This document shows positions 40,201-53,300 of a stretch of 64,000 nucleotides of DNA, piece by piece. The stretch spans positions 32,399,044-32,463,043 of the forward strand of contig NC_049911.1 of assembly GCF_001411555.2 (NCBI RefSeq). The letters run 5' to 3'. How positions within the stretch are numbered: the stretch's first letter is position 1; every line of letters starts with the position of its first letter. Made by a program: the position numbers and the translations under genes. This DNA comes from Juglans regia. Lineage: Eukaryota > Streptophyta > Magnoliopsida > Fagales > Juglandaceae. Below the pieces are notes generated by a model. That model was not told the DNA's origin. It saw nothing but the letters and a program-made list of their open reading frames with translations, and ran no database searches.

Positions 40201-43200
40201 AACTTAAATAAGCATTACCAGCTATGAAGAGTTCTTTCCCTTTTTGCTTAAAATAACATGCTTGGGAAATTTATGCTCAATCATCTAAATACAATAAATA
40301 CTTTCTATCCAGTTAAAGGCATATAAAATTACTAGTCATTCTATCATTATCCTCCTAGGAAACCAGAATTTCACAAGAGTACTTTGCTCCTTTTATCCCC
40401 AGAGAGTTATTTTTGTCAGGAGATCAACACCATGACTCTGCAATTTCTCATCATGCAATTTTTGAGTGTCAAGTCAACTGTGTTTGATAAAAGGTCAATA
40501 AACATGACCAAAAGGTTTTGCATGCCTCTATGCTTATTTAATATGCATAAATGATCTCAGGTTTTGTTTGTGTGTGTGCAGGAATGGAACACCCAGGCAG
40601 CCTTTACTTGTACCCCTTGCTAGAGCATGTCTGGTATTTGATCCCACTCGGGTTCCTCCTGCATCCCTCGAGGGTCTTGGAGAATATTCTCATTGCTGGA
40701 TTATATATGTGTTTCACTTAAACACAGATCTGGAGAAGTTATGGAAGGAACCATCTAAATCAAAGTTCAAGGCGAAGGTATGTAGAACAGCTATTTAACA
40801 TTTTGTTTACATGTTTCATGCTTATAGTTGTTTCAAATGCATATGTTTTTAACTTCATTAAAAGGTTGGCTGGATGGCTAGGTGAGAGTACCAAGATTGA
40901 AAGGCGGAAGGATGGGTGTCTTTGCTACACGATCTCCACATCGACCGTGCCCTATTGGGCTCACCGTTGCAAAGGTTAGGATATGAAAAGAATTTTCCCT
41001 AGCGTTATGTAAAGATAAAAATTTAGGAGTCGTTTGGTTTGAGAAACACTGTCAATCCATCTCATTTCATTATTATAACTTTCTCAAATTTTCACACAAA
41101 ATATAATAAACAATTCAACTTTTTCAAATCTCAAAACAATAATAATATTAAAAAATAATATTCTAACAATATTTTATTCAACTTTCAACTTTCATATAAA
41201 ACCATCTCATCTTACTATCCAAACAGCTCTTAAGTCTATAAGGGGAGAACTGGAAATTGAACCTTTTAGAAGTATGAGAGGCTAAAAATCCCCACAAAAG
41301 TTTGACTCTCTCCATTTATAGTTTTACATTTTTCATATCACTAAATATATGTATTACGTTGAATAGGATTTGATTTCTGCTCTGATTTTACAGTGGAAAA
41401 ATTTATTCCTCCAAATAAAAGACAAATATGCCAACTACGAAGTGGAAAGAATATTATTCAGTTTGATAAAGCTAGAATTTGTGTACTGTAGGTGGAGGCT
41501 GTAGAAGAAAATATGGTACTTCTTTCTGGTGTGGATCTGGTTGATGGGACGGTAAGTTTTTCAATGCTTGTCCCAGGTAGCCACACGAATTTTAGACTTA
41601 GTGGGTCTTTGGTATAACTTTGAAGTACATCTATGGGATGTTGCTTATGACTATGTCAAGCTGCTAATTGTTTTAATTTGTCAACAGCCTGTGGTTGATG
41701 TCAAACCTTATCTACCTTACTGTGATGCAATCAAAGGAGCAACAGTGCCGAAGTGGGTTATGGTATTCTCTCTATAGTTCCTTAGCATAATGTAATTGGA
41801 CAGTTATGATACGGTAAATTTTCCAGAGAGAGAGAGAGAGCCATTTCCAATCATATGTATGACCTTTATTAGCACGAACTATATGAACAAGTTTAAAATA
41901 CATGAAGAAATATGCCTTAAGCACAAACTCTAAAATAGCGAAGAAGAACATGATATGTTTGCAATTGCTTTATGTCATGCCGAGTAAAGTCAGTGTTGGG
42001 TTGGGTTTGTAATCACCTGATCCAAAACCCAAAACCTTTACAATCCTTTTGTTGAAACTTGAAATGTTCCTTCACTTCATTTTGTCTGCTTATATTTCCT
42101 ATCTTATTATATTCCGAGAATAATTTTGTGGATTGTTGGAAATTGATTATAAGTTGGAAACATGCGTCTTATAGGTGTAAATGGAATTTTTCTTTTATAA
42201 TAATATTTTGTTAATAAGAAAAAGCCGCAACCTAAGTTCATAGGTTATATGCATAAGTGGAATTACCTTCCCCCCCTCCTCCTCCCCTTTTTCTTTTCTT
42301 TTTTGTAATGCATATCACTAATTGGTTCTTGTTATGAAATAATACGTATGCACAGGAGGACAATTTGTTGGAAGTAGCTTCTGTTAGCTTCTCTGAGGGC
42401 TTCCCTTCCATTCTTGCTGATTGTTGGGTTAGAATGGTATGAGGCCTAATTTTCTACTTGAAATGTTTGGCACGTGTATTATTTCATTTATTCGTTTAAC
42501 ATTTTGTATTACATGGCGGGATAGTCCACATTTTTCTTTTTTTAAGTACAATCTGCACAGACCTGCTGCTTGCATGCTCTGTGAGACTGACTGCCACTCC
42601 ACAATATGCCACTCCATATATAAAATTTATATATTTTTATGGAGCATGTTTCTGCATTGATCTTAGTATGCAGATCAGTGTCAACTTGGGCTAACGCAAA
42701 CCATGTTTTGATCAAAACCAAGTGACCAGCCCAATTGGGTTGGTTCATAGCAGCAGCCACACACTGCTGTGAAGCATGTGTAAGCCATGCGTTGATTGTA
42801 ATAGCCCCAAAAAATTCACTTACAGTTTTTCTACATATAACTCAGTACACCACAACAGTCCCCATGCGTTCATATCATCACAGCTCTTCCCCTCCCCCCC
42901 CCCCCCCCCAACAAAAAAAAGGACGGTTGCATGTCAATGTAGTTACTTGGAGTTTTGCTTTGTTCTCAACCATTATTTTATTTTCTACAAACTTATAGAC
43001 TTCTAACTATTATATTTCAAATTTTTATTGGTTTTTTTCCCAATGTTTAAGGGTAAGAAGTCACTCTATGCTTCCCCGGAAGAGTTCCAAAGTTTAATAA
43101 AGCAGGTGCTTTCATGGGATATTCGGTCACCGTCTCAGAGAAATCGACCTTATGATTCCCATGTTGAGATAAGAAATGGTAAAGCGTCCGTTTCCGATTC

Positions 43201-43423
43201 AGACAGTCACCGAGATGAAGAAGCTTCTACCCCCACTAGTGATCAGGCTTCTCTTTCTTTTGGGGGAATAATTTATCATCTTAATTTGGAAGGTCTAGAT
43301 GTCTCATACAGAATCAATTGCGATGGAGATGTCATTGTTGAGAAAGTCACCATTTCACCCGACATCCCAAACAGCCATCGAAACCGTTGCAATTCCTCGT
43401 CATGGATAGACAAATCTAGGTGA
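37233..43423 (+). CDS. TsaA/TrmO-like tRNA (m6t6A37) methyltransferase homologue
   Basis: Nine exons in phase: 37233-37323, 37429-37550, 40078-40178, 40582-40777, 40882-40974, 41492-41551, 41688-41762, 42356-42436 and 43052-43423; 396 aa. Bacterial TrmO (TsaA/YaeB) N6-methylates t6A37 of tRNA-Thr(GGU) using SAM. Family marks: PIGVIQSCF, NGTPRQPLLVP, LEGLGEYSHCWIIYVFH, the signature FATRSPHRPCPIGL (183-196) and DVKPYLPYCD. Residues ~12-35 are hydrophobic (ATIALAIAAALSASTAISLYFW), followed by RRKC and a predicted coiled coil (ESKIRELQKSLKSSSEK). That suggests a membrane anchor or organelle targeting ahead of the catalytic domain. The C-terminal ~124 residues after GKKSLYASPEEFQ extend beyond the bacterial core. 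Exon 1 must join exon 2 as ATC TCT C|TC TAT, which fixes a 104-105 nt first intron that begins in a CT microsatellite. Intron 2 (37551-40077) carries retroelement remains. From memory the Arabidopsis homologue is At4g28020. Confidence 0.9.
37333..37351. repeat. (CT)n microsatellite in intron 1 of the TrmO-like gene
   Basis: The CT run starts about 10 bases after the GT donor at 37324, in an intron of only ~105 bases, so length changes here act directly on a short intron. Confidence 0.7.
38640..39545 (+). pseudogene. Retroelement-derived coding remnant inside TrmO-like intron 2
   Basis: More GC-rich than the surrounding intron. Three open blocks are separated by shifts and stops: 38679-38915 (RQSYAAALKTGHASG...), a second frame to about 39093 (GPNPLNSDKGKRKIGFGP, RSRRVWRIK), and 39148-39447 (SSELKENGVLPRSEGD). 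They run into GTATACATTTAGTGTACTTG and TTACTTATAAAAAAAA, an L1-like 3' tail. The likely origin is an ORF1/gag region joined to its tail with the RT part deleted. None of it is needed by the host frame, which joins exon 2 (AQQ) directly to exon 3 (AMRKAL). The exact class is uncertain. Confidence 0.45.
39570..39642 (+). mobile_element. Second L1-like 3' tail
   Basis: GTGTACTTAGGCGATGCCTTG, then TATCAATAAAATTTTACTT, TACTTATCAAGG and a poly(A) run. This is the same motif order as the complete L1 tail at 58305-58360. Only the tail survives. Confidence 0.5.
41025..41231 (-). mobile_element. MITE family A copy, reverse orientation, in TrmO-like intron 5
   Basis: The ends AGGAGTCGTTTGG (41025-41037) and CCAAACAGCTCTT (41219-41231) are imperfect inverted repeats. 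The reverse complement reads GATGAGATGG, AAAGTTGAATAAAATATT, TTTGAAAAAGTTGAATTGTT, matching the copies at 44813 and 60732. Confidence 0.65.
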
Positions 43424-43929
43424 CTCAAGGCCTTCGAGATTTGATATTGGTGTTTCAATGCCTAGAATTCTAGCAAGTTTGTTCTCTAAACATTTTTATA
43501 AAACTGGTGACTTCCCTAGTCCCTAGAAATAGCATTGCGGTTATATTATCAGTCAGTAAATTTCAATTTTTAATCAGAATGGGAGGTGAGGGGACTGCAG
43601 TCCGAAGGCTAGCAGCCACACAAAGTGGCCATGACGCTACTATCCACTATGCTCCGCCGGTCCCTACCCGTGCATGTACCATGATTAACATGTTTGAATA
43701 AGATATTTAATGGTTGCTGCTGCATATGCACTACATGTAGTTTGTATTGGTTAGTTTGTCCCATTCAACATGTTCTCTATGATTTACATTGAAATGCGAA
43801 ATTCTCCATGTGCTTCAAAATCTTAGCAGCAAGCTCCGAAAGCATCATATAATTTTAAAATTGAAATTCAATGTCAAGTCTTCTTCTCTCATATATTGTT
43901 AAAGTCCAGTCCAAATATTTAATCCGTAA

Positions 43930-44112
43930 ATAAATGATATAGTAATGATAGTTGTAGTCATGTGTAAGTATTATATAATCATTTTAAAAAAAATGAATAA
44001 ATACGAGATTTACATTAAAATAAATTAATTTTTTAATAATTATTTTATTATTTTTTAAAATAACTATACAATATTTACGTATTTTACGATTATATATAAC
44101 ATTATTCTATAA
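43930..44112. repeat. AT-rich MITE-like repeat, family D
   Basis: Shares with 46621-46970 the order GTNATAGTTGTAGTCATG..., ATAATCATTTTAAAAAAAAT, GAGATTTACATTAAAATAAAT, then ATACAATATTTACGTATTTTACGATT. It has no coding capacity. Confidence 0.45.
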
Positions 44113-44812
44113 AAAGATTCCAATCGCAGTTTGTTTAGCTTGCTGGATGGGCATAGAATCAAGTGCCCCCAAATGTAAGTTTAGGATTTTGTGACATTGG
44201 AACTGAGGCAAAGTATAATTCCATGGACGACTTTTATGCAACTTGTTTCCACCCCACCAAAACAAAACACATAAAGATGACTTCACAACGACCTTGGATT
44301 GCTTGAGTTTTAAGGAAGCGGGAGATTGATAAATAAAGTGATTTTTATATTATTTATTATTTATTTAATATTATTTAAAATTCTTTATACAATTAATCAT
44401 ACAATATTAAAAACTTTATTTCACGTGTTTATTTCTCATTTGTTAAGTCTTAAAATTCAGACCGTACTTTAACGAGCCGGGTCAAGTGCTTCGAGATCGA
44501 AACAAGAAGAAAAGTAGACCAGAAAACATGTTTTTCGAACTTTGAACATTTTAGACGGCAATATTGGACTGGACAAAATTGTTGGTGGGCAGAAACAGTA
44601 TCAACCGCGTGGACCACGATTGATTCCCTATTGCCTGTAACCTCATGGTCTTTTTTTCCATAATTGTTCGTTTTTATGGCCAAAATTTACGCGAGTGCCA
44701 CTGTGCCAGCTTGGACTAGTATCCTATACAAAAGATTTGCTTCTGAAAAGCAATATAAATATCAATGCATGATAAGATATCTGTTATTGAATTTAAAAAC
44801 AATGGACATATA

Positions 44813-45015
44813 TTTAGGCCAATTTGGATAGTTAGATGATAAGAGATGATTTTAGATAAAAGTTGAATAAAATATTATTATAATATTATTTTTTAATAAT
44901 ATTATTATTTTGTAATTTGAAAAAGTTAGATTATTTATTATATTTTATATAAAAATTTAAAAAAATTATAATAATAAGATGAAATGAGACTGTTTCTACA
45001 TCTAAACGAGACCTT
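44813..45015 (+). mobile_element. MITE family A copy
   Basis: Starts TTTAGGCCAATTTGGATAG and ends CTAAACGAGACCTTAAA (imperfect inverted ends). Between them are AAAGTTGAATAAAATATTATT, TTTGAAAAAGTTAGATTATT and GATGAAATGAGA, as in the other copies. Confidence 0.6.
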
Positions 45016-45438
45016 AAACAAAAAACATATATCTTAAAGATAATCAGCCCTATACATTAGAAAATAAAGGAAAAATAACAAAATATCATTGTGTGCTTAT
45101 AGTTTAATTATGATGTTGAGACCTTGATCTTCATCTTTTCAACTGCCCTCTGCTAAACCACTTTATAGCCCATAACTTCTATCTCAATTTGTTTCCTATC
45201 AAATTGCCAACATAAACTTCATGAAATTACAATTATTCATTTTAACATAGCAAAAATGTAATATAACTTAGTCAGGTTTGTTTAATATGTTGTGTTTCAT
45301 GTCCTTTTTATTTTAGTGACTAATTTAAGCAATCACTTAAAATACGTGATAGGAAATGACATTATTAGAATATTAAAATTAGATTCGTTATTTTCATCTT
45401 TAAAATTTGATGAAAAATATATGTTTTTCATAAGGGTA

Positions 45439-45555
45439 ATTCTATGCATCAGCCTACACTCTCCACACACCATGCATTCAATTTTTTTTTTTTTTTTTTA
45501 ACTCAATACACTAAGTGTGTTGAGTGTGTGATAAATAGTAGGCTGATGCAAATAT
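45439..45555. mobile_element. Hairpin-type MITE, family B copy 2
   Basis: The inverted ends TGCATCAGCCTAC (45447-45459) and GTAGGCTGATGCA (45538-45550) are exact. Inside are CTCCACACACC and TGTGTTGAGTGTGTG on either side of a long T run. It shares the layout of the copies at 31585 and 59817. Confidence 0.6.
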
Positions 45556-45965
45556 TTTTTCGTTTCATAAATCTAAAACCTCTCTATCCATAACCCCACA
45601 TTGGATTAGTTATTGGATTTATCAAAATAATAATATAATATTATTTTGTTAATAATAATATTTTTAATTAATTAATTTTTTATATTTTACAATTACACTG
45701 ACTATATGTTAATTAATAATTTAATTTGATACTTAAATTATTATTTCCTAATTTAAATATATTGTGGCTCAAAATTAAGAAATAATAATTGAAATAAATA
45801 AAATAATAGTTATATAATGTGAATAGTGAGTCTTCAAATTTGAAAATAAAGAGAAATGTACTGTAGTTAAAAACTTGACATTTAAATATATGGTGAATCT
45901 AATGCCAAGATTTTAAAACTAAAATCATTAAATTTTGAAGATCGGACTCATTTGATGAGTCTAAT

Positions 45966-46162
45966 GGTACGTTTGGGTAGTGAGAAGTGTTGAGAATGTT
46001 TGTAAATAGTAGTGAAAAAGTAATAAAAAAGTAATAATAAAATATTGAATAGTAGTAAAAAGTAGATGAAAAGTAATGAATAGTAAAAAAATAAATAAAA
46101 AGTAATAATAAAATAAAGAATAGTAGTGAGAGTACTTCACTTGCCAAACATAGCCGGTACTC
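45966..46162. repeat. TIR-like element with internal AGTAATA repeats
   Basis: The left end GGTACGTTTGGGTAGTGAG and the right end CACTTGCCAAACATAGCC are partly inverted. The interior repeats AATAGTAGT and AAAAAGTAATAATAAAATA several times. It resembles a non-autonomous DNA element; its borders are approximate. Confidence 0.4.
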
Positions 46163-46620
46163 TTATCATTTGAAACAAGGAGTTCATTGCACGCTTCCTA
46201 CATTTCAATCAAGTATATTTTTCGTAACACAAACTTTGACGATAGTAAACCAAGCCAACATAAGATAGTTAAGCGACCAACTTTAAACATACTAATTTAA
46301 GCCTTTGGATCGAAAAAAAGAAGAAGACATCAACAAGCATGTTTGTTGAGCCAGATACGAGAATATCAAATTAAAAGTAAAAAGAAAAATATTTAGAATA
46401 TAAAAAGAAAATAGAAAAAAAAATGATAAATTGATGTAATATGTTATTATATAATAAATTGTAAATTATTTTTTAAATTATATTAATTTATAAATTTATT
46501 TTTATAAAATATCTAAAATATTGCCCTATCATTGTGGAACGGTCTCACATATTTTGTTTGGTTTAACAGAATGATTATAAATTTATAAAAAATCAGAATA
46601 TTATAAATGAGAAAAGATAT

Positions 46621-46970
46621 TTATAACAGTGAATTATATAATTATCAGATAATCATTTTAAAAAAAATAAATAATTAATTTTATATAAAAATAATAATTT
46701 TTTATTAATATATCTTATTTTTTTTAAAAATGATTATGTAACATTTATACACTTCACTATTATATATAGAATTACTCATTATAAATTTAAAAAAATAACA
46801 GTTATAGTCGTGAGTATACAAGCACCACACAATCATTTAAGAAAAATAAATATAAAATCTATATAAAAAAATAATTTTTTAATAATAAATTTTATTTTTT
46901 TTAAATAATTATACGATATTTATACATTGTTCGACCGATTGTAAGTAGAATTAATTATTATAAATTTATA
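46621..46970. repeat. Two family D repeats in tandem
   Basis: Copies at about 46621-46790 and 46796-46970 run in the same direction. Each goes AACAGT..., AATCATTT..AAAAATAAAT, TATATAAAAAAATAAT, a T/A core, then ATTATACGATATTTATACA-like sequence and GTAGAATTANT. Their similarity and adjacency suggest tandem insertion or duplication. Confidence 0.45.
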
Positions 46971-47393
46971 AACAAAATGCTTTGCGTGTCGATTCTTCTT
47001 TTACGTCCACAGCTCAGCCACGAGCTATCCCATTAAAATACCTTTCAATTTTGAGGGGTTGGTTAGAAGTCAGCTGGCATTTAATAGGATGGCCCTTTAG
47101 TAAATAACGGGAAACCAGAAGGGCAAACACTCTGTGATGGATATACTCACACCGGCGGACTTTTTTGAAAAAAACTGCTTAGTGTAGCGCTCTCCTGCCT
47201 ATATTTCTGCCTCCGCCTCTACCGGTTCCAATATTCCGAGGCCGGGGCCGGTTCCACCCACCACTCTCCCTCTCTGTAAAACTGTTCATAGTGATAAAGA
47301 AAAGTAGTTCATGCATGTTTTGATACACATATACTCAGGCGCGAGAGATTTGAATTTCTACTGTTTTTTCTGTGTCGCGAGAAAGACAGAGAT

Positions 47394-50300
47394 ATGGAGT
47401 CTCCGTCAACGGGAGAAACGACGCGGATCGCCGCGAGGGCGTCTATAGTAGATTCTTTTAAGGGGTGCGGTCTGTCGGGGGTCCGGATTGACAAGGAGGA
47501 GCTCCGTAGGAGGCTCCTGATGCCGCAGTACCTCCGGTTCGCCGTGCGCGACTCCATCCGGTTAAAGGACCCCACCGCCGGCGAGAGCCATTTTCTTAAT
47601 CGAGGCGAGGAGAACGTCGAGCCTCCCGAAGCGCCGATGGTCGTCTTCATCAACCCCCACAGCGGTGGGCGCCACGGCCCCATGCTCAAGGAGAGGCTTC
47701 AGCAGTTGATTTCCGAAGAACAGGTCCCCGCCAATTTCCTTTTTTCTCTTACCGAAAAGATTCTAACCAAGACTTCCTTCATGCATATCAACATATCATT
47801 ATTTATGTATATGTGTGTATGTGTGAGCGCTATAATGTTTTTGTTGCACGAATTATATGACTTTTTTATTTTTTTTTCCTTTCATTTGGCGATTTAGTTG
47901 AACTGTTTATATGTTAATGAAAGTATTACATGCTGGGGCGTATGATAAAGAAGCACGGGGCTAGAGCTGTGGTACTCTGAAATGTGCTTAGTTTCGTGGG
48001 ATCGATGTGTGCGATTGAGGTTTCCCTGGAGTTATTGGCTGATGACCATTACATATGTCAGAGTGAGAAATACAAGCTCTTTGGTCCTTGCATGAAATCC
48101 CATTCAAGATTTGCCCGTGGAAGCTAGTGTTACGTACCATGTCAGACGCATTACGCTTCCAACTCTCTGGCTATTTTGAGAGGACATGGAAGCTGAAAAC
48201 AAACTTGTGAAAGTTGGAATGTTGTAGACTGCGGAGAGTAGGAAAAGGTTTCTTCCAACCACGCCAACATGGCCTCTAACTATCGGGTTATGAAATTACT
48301 TATATATATATATATATAAAAGAACTACCGGGTTTTGAAATCCAACAAACTCAGGATTTACCTTTCGAGTTTAGGAATTGTTACTTTTATCTACAGTTTA
48401 CAAGGTTGATGGCCTTTATTAGACTTTAATAATATGCAGCAGCAAGCTTATAATTGTGAAACTTAAATGTAGGGTGGGAAGAATTTATTTGCTTTAAGGT
48501 TTGTTCTTTTTTTTTTTTTTTTTGGGGGGGGGGGGCACCCTTCTAGTTGTTATTTATAATATATTTATGTTTCTTTTTACTTATAAAATATATATATATA
48601 TATATTTATGTCTCTTTTTTAATTTGGTATTTTGAACTGGGAATACTTTGTAATGCAGGTTTTTGTCCTGGCTGATGTGAAGCCTCATGAGTTTGTACGA
48701 TATGGGTTAAAATGCCTAGAGATGCTGGCTGATCTTGGTGATTCTTGTGCCAAAGAGACTCGTGAAAAGATGAGGGTTATGGTATGTTCACTGGAGCACA
48801 TTTGCACATATTGGTCTACATTATATAGCTCTCAGCTGAATTTCCTGAACCTCTATGGACAATTATAGTGGCACTTAGTCATTGTCCGAAATACTGAATT
48901 ATATTTATGTGAAATGTAAGATATTGAGCTTCTTGAGCAGGTCGCTGGAGGTGATGGTACAGTTGGTTGGGTGCTGGGAAGTCTTGGAGAACTTATTAAA
49001 CAGGGTAGGGTGCCATTTCCCCCTGTAGGAATCATTCCACTTGGTACCGGGAATGACCTGTCTAGGAGTTTTGGTTGGGTAAGATTTCTCACGCCGGGAG
49101 TATTTGGGTTTCCAGGTGATGTCTTGCATGCTGAACTGTGGGTTTGAATGCTTTATTCAGGGTGGTTCATTTCCTTTTGTATGGAAATCAGCCGTCAAAA
49201 GATCTCTCCACAAGGCTATTGCAGGTCCTGTATGCCGTTTGGATAGGTACGCTTTCTCTTATTCCGTAAGGGTTAGTGCTATATTCTGAATATTTCTGGG
49301 GTGACAATGCTGATTATTTTTTCTAATTGTAGGGGTGGTAATGACCATCAAGTTGTATGCCTTAGATTATCATTCCTTGGGGGCATGTTTTATATTCTTC
49401 ATGCTTAGATGAGGTTCGACCTCTTTCTATTAAAATTCCACATTATTTATAAACAGAAAAAAAATTGTTTTAGGAGAAATGACTAATGAGGTTAGTGACT
49501 TGGAAAATAGGGCTCAAGGATAATATGCTGTGGCTTAGTTTTGAAGCTCATAATCCTTAATGCATATGCATTGTAGTCTGGTGAGCTCATTGGGTGAAGC
49601 TGGAATGCTCTTTGACTTTAAAAGAACTGGATAGGTCCCATTATCAATTGAGTTGAATTGAAAAATCAATCTGACTAAAGAGTTTCATGGATCTGATATT
49701 TATAACATTTTAAAAGTTTAAACCATAAAAAAATAACACTTTAAAAATTTACTTAGTCAATAGAATTTGATTGAAGTTATCATTATTTCATTGTGAAATT
49801 TAGATAGATAACATATTTGATCACGTGTTCATTCACAAAACATATAAGAAAGAAGTTACAATTCATCCTGATTTTTCAACTTTCATGTAATATTAAAAAA
49901 TATATAAATATTAGGTGGTGGGTCTGAATTCGTTTTATTAAACATGCATGCTTGTTGCTGCGTAGACCCTTTACTAGTTATGTGAATAACAAGTGACGAG
50001 CAAGATGACGAAGATATATAAAACATAATTGTAGATTTTGTGGTCTATAAGTGAAGTATAATTATTGTGAAAACCAAGAATGATAGCTCTTCTATTTTGT
50101 CAAATCATTTTTTATTAGTTATTTTTTTTATAAAACATTATGTCTTAACAATTCTTCTTCTTGCTAATACAAATGATATAATTTGTTTCTCTTATGGTCA
50201 TCTAGTTTAGCTTAGGGTCCCTTTGTTGTGGTTACCTCTGTTTTTGGTCAAAGTACTTCCTACGAGGGCTTATTGATGTGGCTAGGAGTTACGTAAAAAC

Positions 50301-53300
50301 TGTTTTCAATGATGCAGTTGGCATGTTCTGCTGTCAATGCCAGTTGGCGAAGTTGTTGATCCACCCCACTCGCTGAAGATTACAGAAGAGTGTGCGCTTG
50401 ATGAGGTTGTTGATTTAGTTAGTTCACATTCTACTGACTTGCTGCTCTATTTTACCCTGTGAAACCAAAATCCCATCAGTACTTGTTCTGTTTAGTTTCT
50501 TTTGGCATTTACATTGAGATATATCAGCTACTAAAGCATATAATGTGGAGTTACATATTGAGTTGTTCCTTTGCTCTGAAAAGATTCTGCTTTATACAAG
50601 TTAATTCCATTATTTCGATGATATCACATGTATGATCACCTATGATATATTAGTGCTTTTTTTTCCTAATTGCTATATTAAAACTGAGAATCTTGCCTTG
50701 AAGAACTAGTTATGGTAAAGGTACATGGAGTGTGAAATTTGATATTGATTCCTCATTAGGTGAAACTGATTTTTATAATGATTCCAAGGCGCTCCAATTG
50801 TAATCTTGACTAGTTCTTTTGGAGTATAAGCTTGAATATAGGTTGTGGTTTTCTTGGGTCTTAACAGTAAATACTCACCAGTGAGTTGCTGGACTGTGCA
50901 ACACACATGGTAGATGTGAGTTAGACATTAAGTGTATCTTTCTTATTCATTGGTACTATAGAAATTATGTTAGCGAGGGAAATACTAGTTGTGGCTAATA
51001 GCTTTCTGGAAATTTCTTTATTGGCTTAATGTGCCAATAATTTGACATTAATTTCAGTTTTTCATTAAAATAAATTATAGGGAAAATTGTATTTATACCC
51101 ATGAACTTCTACTGTATTTTCAATCTGCACCATAAACTACCAAATTTTGGCACTCTGCCACCTCGGTTAAGATTTTGACCATTAAAATGTGCAACGTGTT
51201 CTCCACGTGTTCTATTTTTCATCAATATGACGGTCATGTAGTTTGTAGTACAAATTACCAAAATTTGATAATTTGGAGTGAAAGTGTAGTTTCCCCTAAA
51301 TTTTAGCGTGCGTATTTCTAAAACCTATTAATTATAATCTACTTATCTGTAAAGGAGGCCCTCTTCAATGGCAGTATTAGAATGCTAGATTGTGAAATTT
51401 TATTTAAAGCCATTCAAATCTATGTGGTTTTGGTCTTTAGTTGATATTGTGTCTGGTATGTATAAATATGAAACATTGAAGAATCAAAGTTTTGAGTAAA
51501 AAACTTGAGTCAAGGAGAGACTTTTTGTTTCTAATGATGGAAACTTTCTTGTGATGCAGGGCTTGGAAGTTGAGGGGGAGTTGCCTGAGAAAGTCACTTG
51601 CTATGAGGGAGTGCTTTATAATTACTTTAGCATCGGTATGTTGACTGGACTGGTTGAATTTAATAATTTGTTCCACTCACAGAGTTTGACTAGGCTTGAG
51701 CTTTTTTTTTTTCCTTTCTAAAGGGGACTTAGCCCTGAAGACTAGGTTGGAGATAGTAACATGAAAACACGTGCCCATGTCTCAGCTTATTGGCATGGAT
51801 GGAGTTGAAACCTTAAACGGTGGAGCAACTAGCTGAAAATTTATTAACATGGTCAACCTAAAGGAAGCTCTGACATGCCCAATAATTCCTTACGGTGCTT
51901 ATGTGCATCTATATATCCATTTTACTTTCTTTTGGTTTTTGGCCAAGGAACTAAACTAGGAATCACCCTGTTTAATTAAGAATGTTGAATCAGTGCATCT
52001 GCTGCAGACTTTGTTATGAAACCCCTTTTGCTATTCAAAATTAGATTTAGGCCTCATTGTTACTATTTAGGGCGCCAAACATGTTCACTCAAATGAGACT
52101 GCCCTGTCCTCAACACGCACGCACGCACACACACAAATCTGCAAGAGTGAAAAGAATTTGTTTGTAAGTTGCGAAAACTTTGTTATTTTGTTTGTAAGCC
52201 TTCGGTCTCAATAGTAGCCTTTTGAGATTCTTTCTTACACGGAACTTTTGATCATTTTTGTGAATTTATATTTTGCCGCGCAGGAATGGATGCCAAAGTT
52301 GCTTATGGCTTCCACCATTTACGCAATGAAAAACCTTACCTTGCACAAGGTCCAATTGCAAACAAGGTCGAGTTTTGAATCTCTTCTTGAATGCTTTATC
52401 TTTGAGTTTCGTTTATGCTTTGAGATATTATATCATCAACATTAGAGTTTGATAACTGATCTGGGCCATCTTTCTTTGGTATGTGGAGGTTTGTTTCTTG
52501 TATATGCTATTTGCCTTATGGGAGTTATTTGTAGGTCTTATATAGAACCCTAATGAGATATAAATAGGAGGGGGGTGGGGAAGCACTTTATAGTTCTTAC
52601 AATTTTTTAACATTTCTGTGTTCCTTCAAACCATGTTGGGTGATGAATAATATTGGTTCCAACTTGAATTCGCTACTGCCAGAATCTTTGCACATGAAAC
52701 AGTGATTCACTTTAATTGCTATGCAAGTAGTTTTGTTTTCCTTCCATATTTCAGGTTTCTTCCCTGCACACTGCATCAGAACACAAGGAAATATAACGTA
52801 TTTGTTGATATGTTGTCCTAAGAGTTTGAAGCTTGTTTGAATTAGGCTAAGCTGAATCAAATGATTTCTAACAAATATGACTCAAGCATTGAGATTGTAA
52901 TCACTCCACAAGTCTTCAACTTCCTCAGGAAAACTCTCTTTCCTAGGCCACATGTTTTCAAACTTGAAGGAACTCCTCCCTCTGTAAACTTCCAAACATA
53001 TAGGACCTCTTCAGGTGGAAGAAAATTTATGAGAGGCACTAGAAAACAGAACAGGCCAGTTGATAGATAGACTAGTTGAAGCTTGCAATTAGATATCAGT
53101 GCTTATGATTGCTCTGTTGAAGCTTGATTCTTTGTTCTGTTCTTCTTTGTTTTGTTGATAATTTAGAAATGTAAAACTTATATTTTTAAAGATTAGTTAC
53201 ATATTCAGAAACTTGAAGTTTTGAATATTATGTATGAATTTATATAGAAAACTGTAAACTTATTTTATTCCCTTTATTATAATTGTTGTTCGGATGAAAT

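Larger units (their letters stand above)
43424..47393. other. Intergenic between TrmO-like and kinase genes
   Basis: Holds the TrmO 3' flank, then mostly small AT-rich repeats: family D copies near 43930-44112, 46621-46790 and 46796-46970, family A at 44813-45015, family B at 45439-45555 and a TIR-like block at 45966-46160. The last ~350 bases (about 47040-47393) are less repetitive and should contain the kinase promoter and leader. No further gene was seen. Confidence 0.6.
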
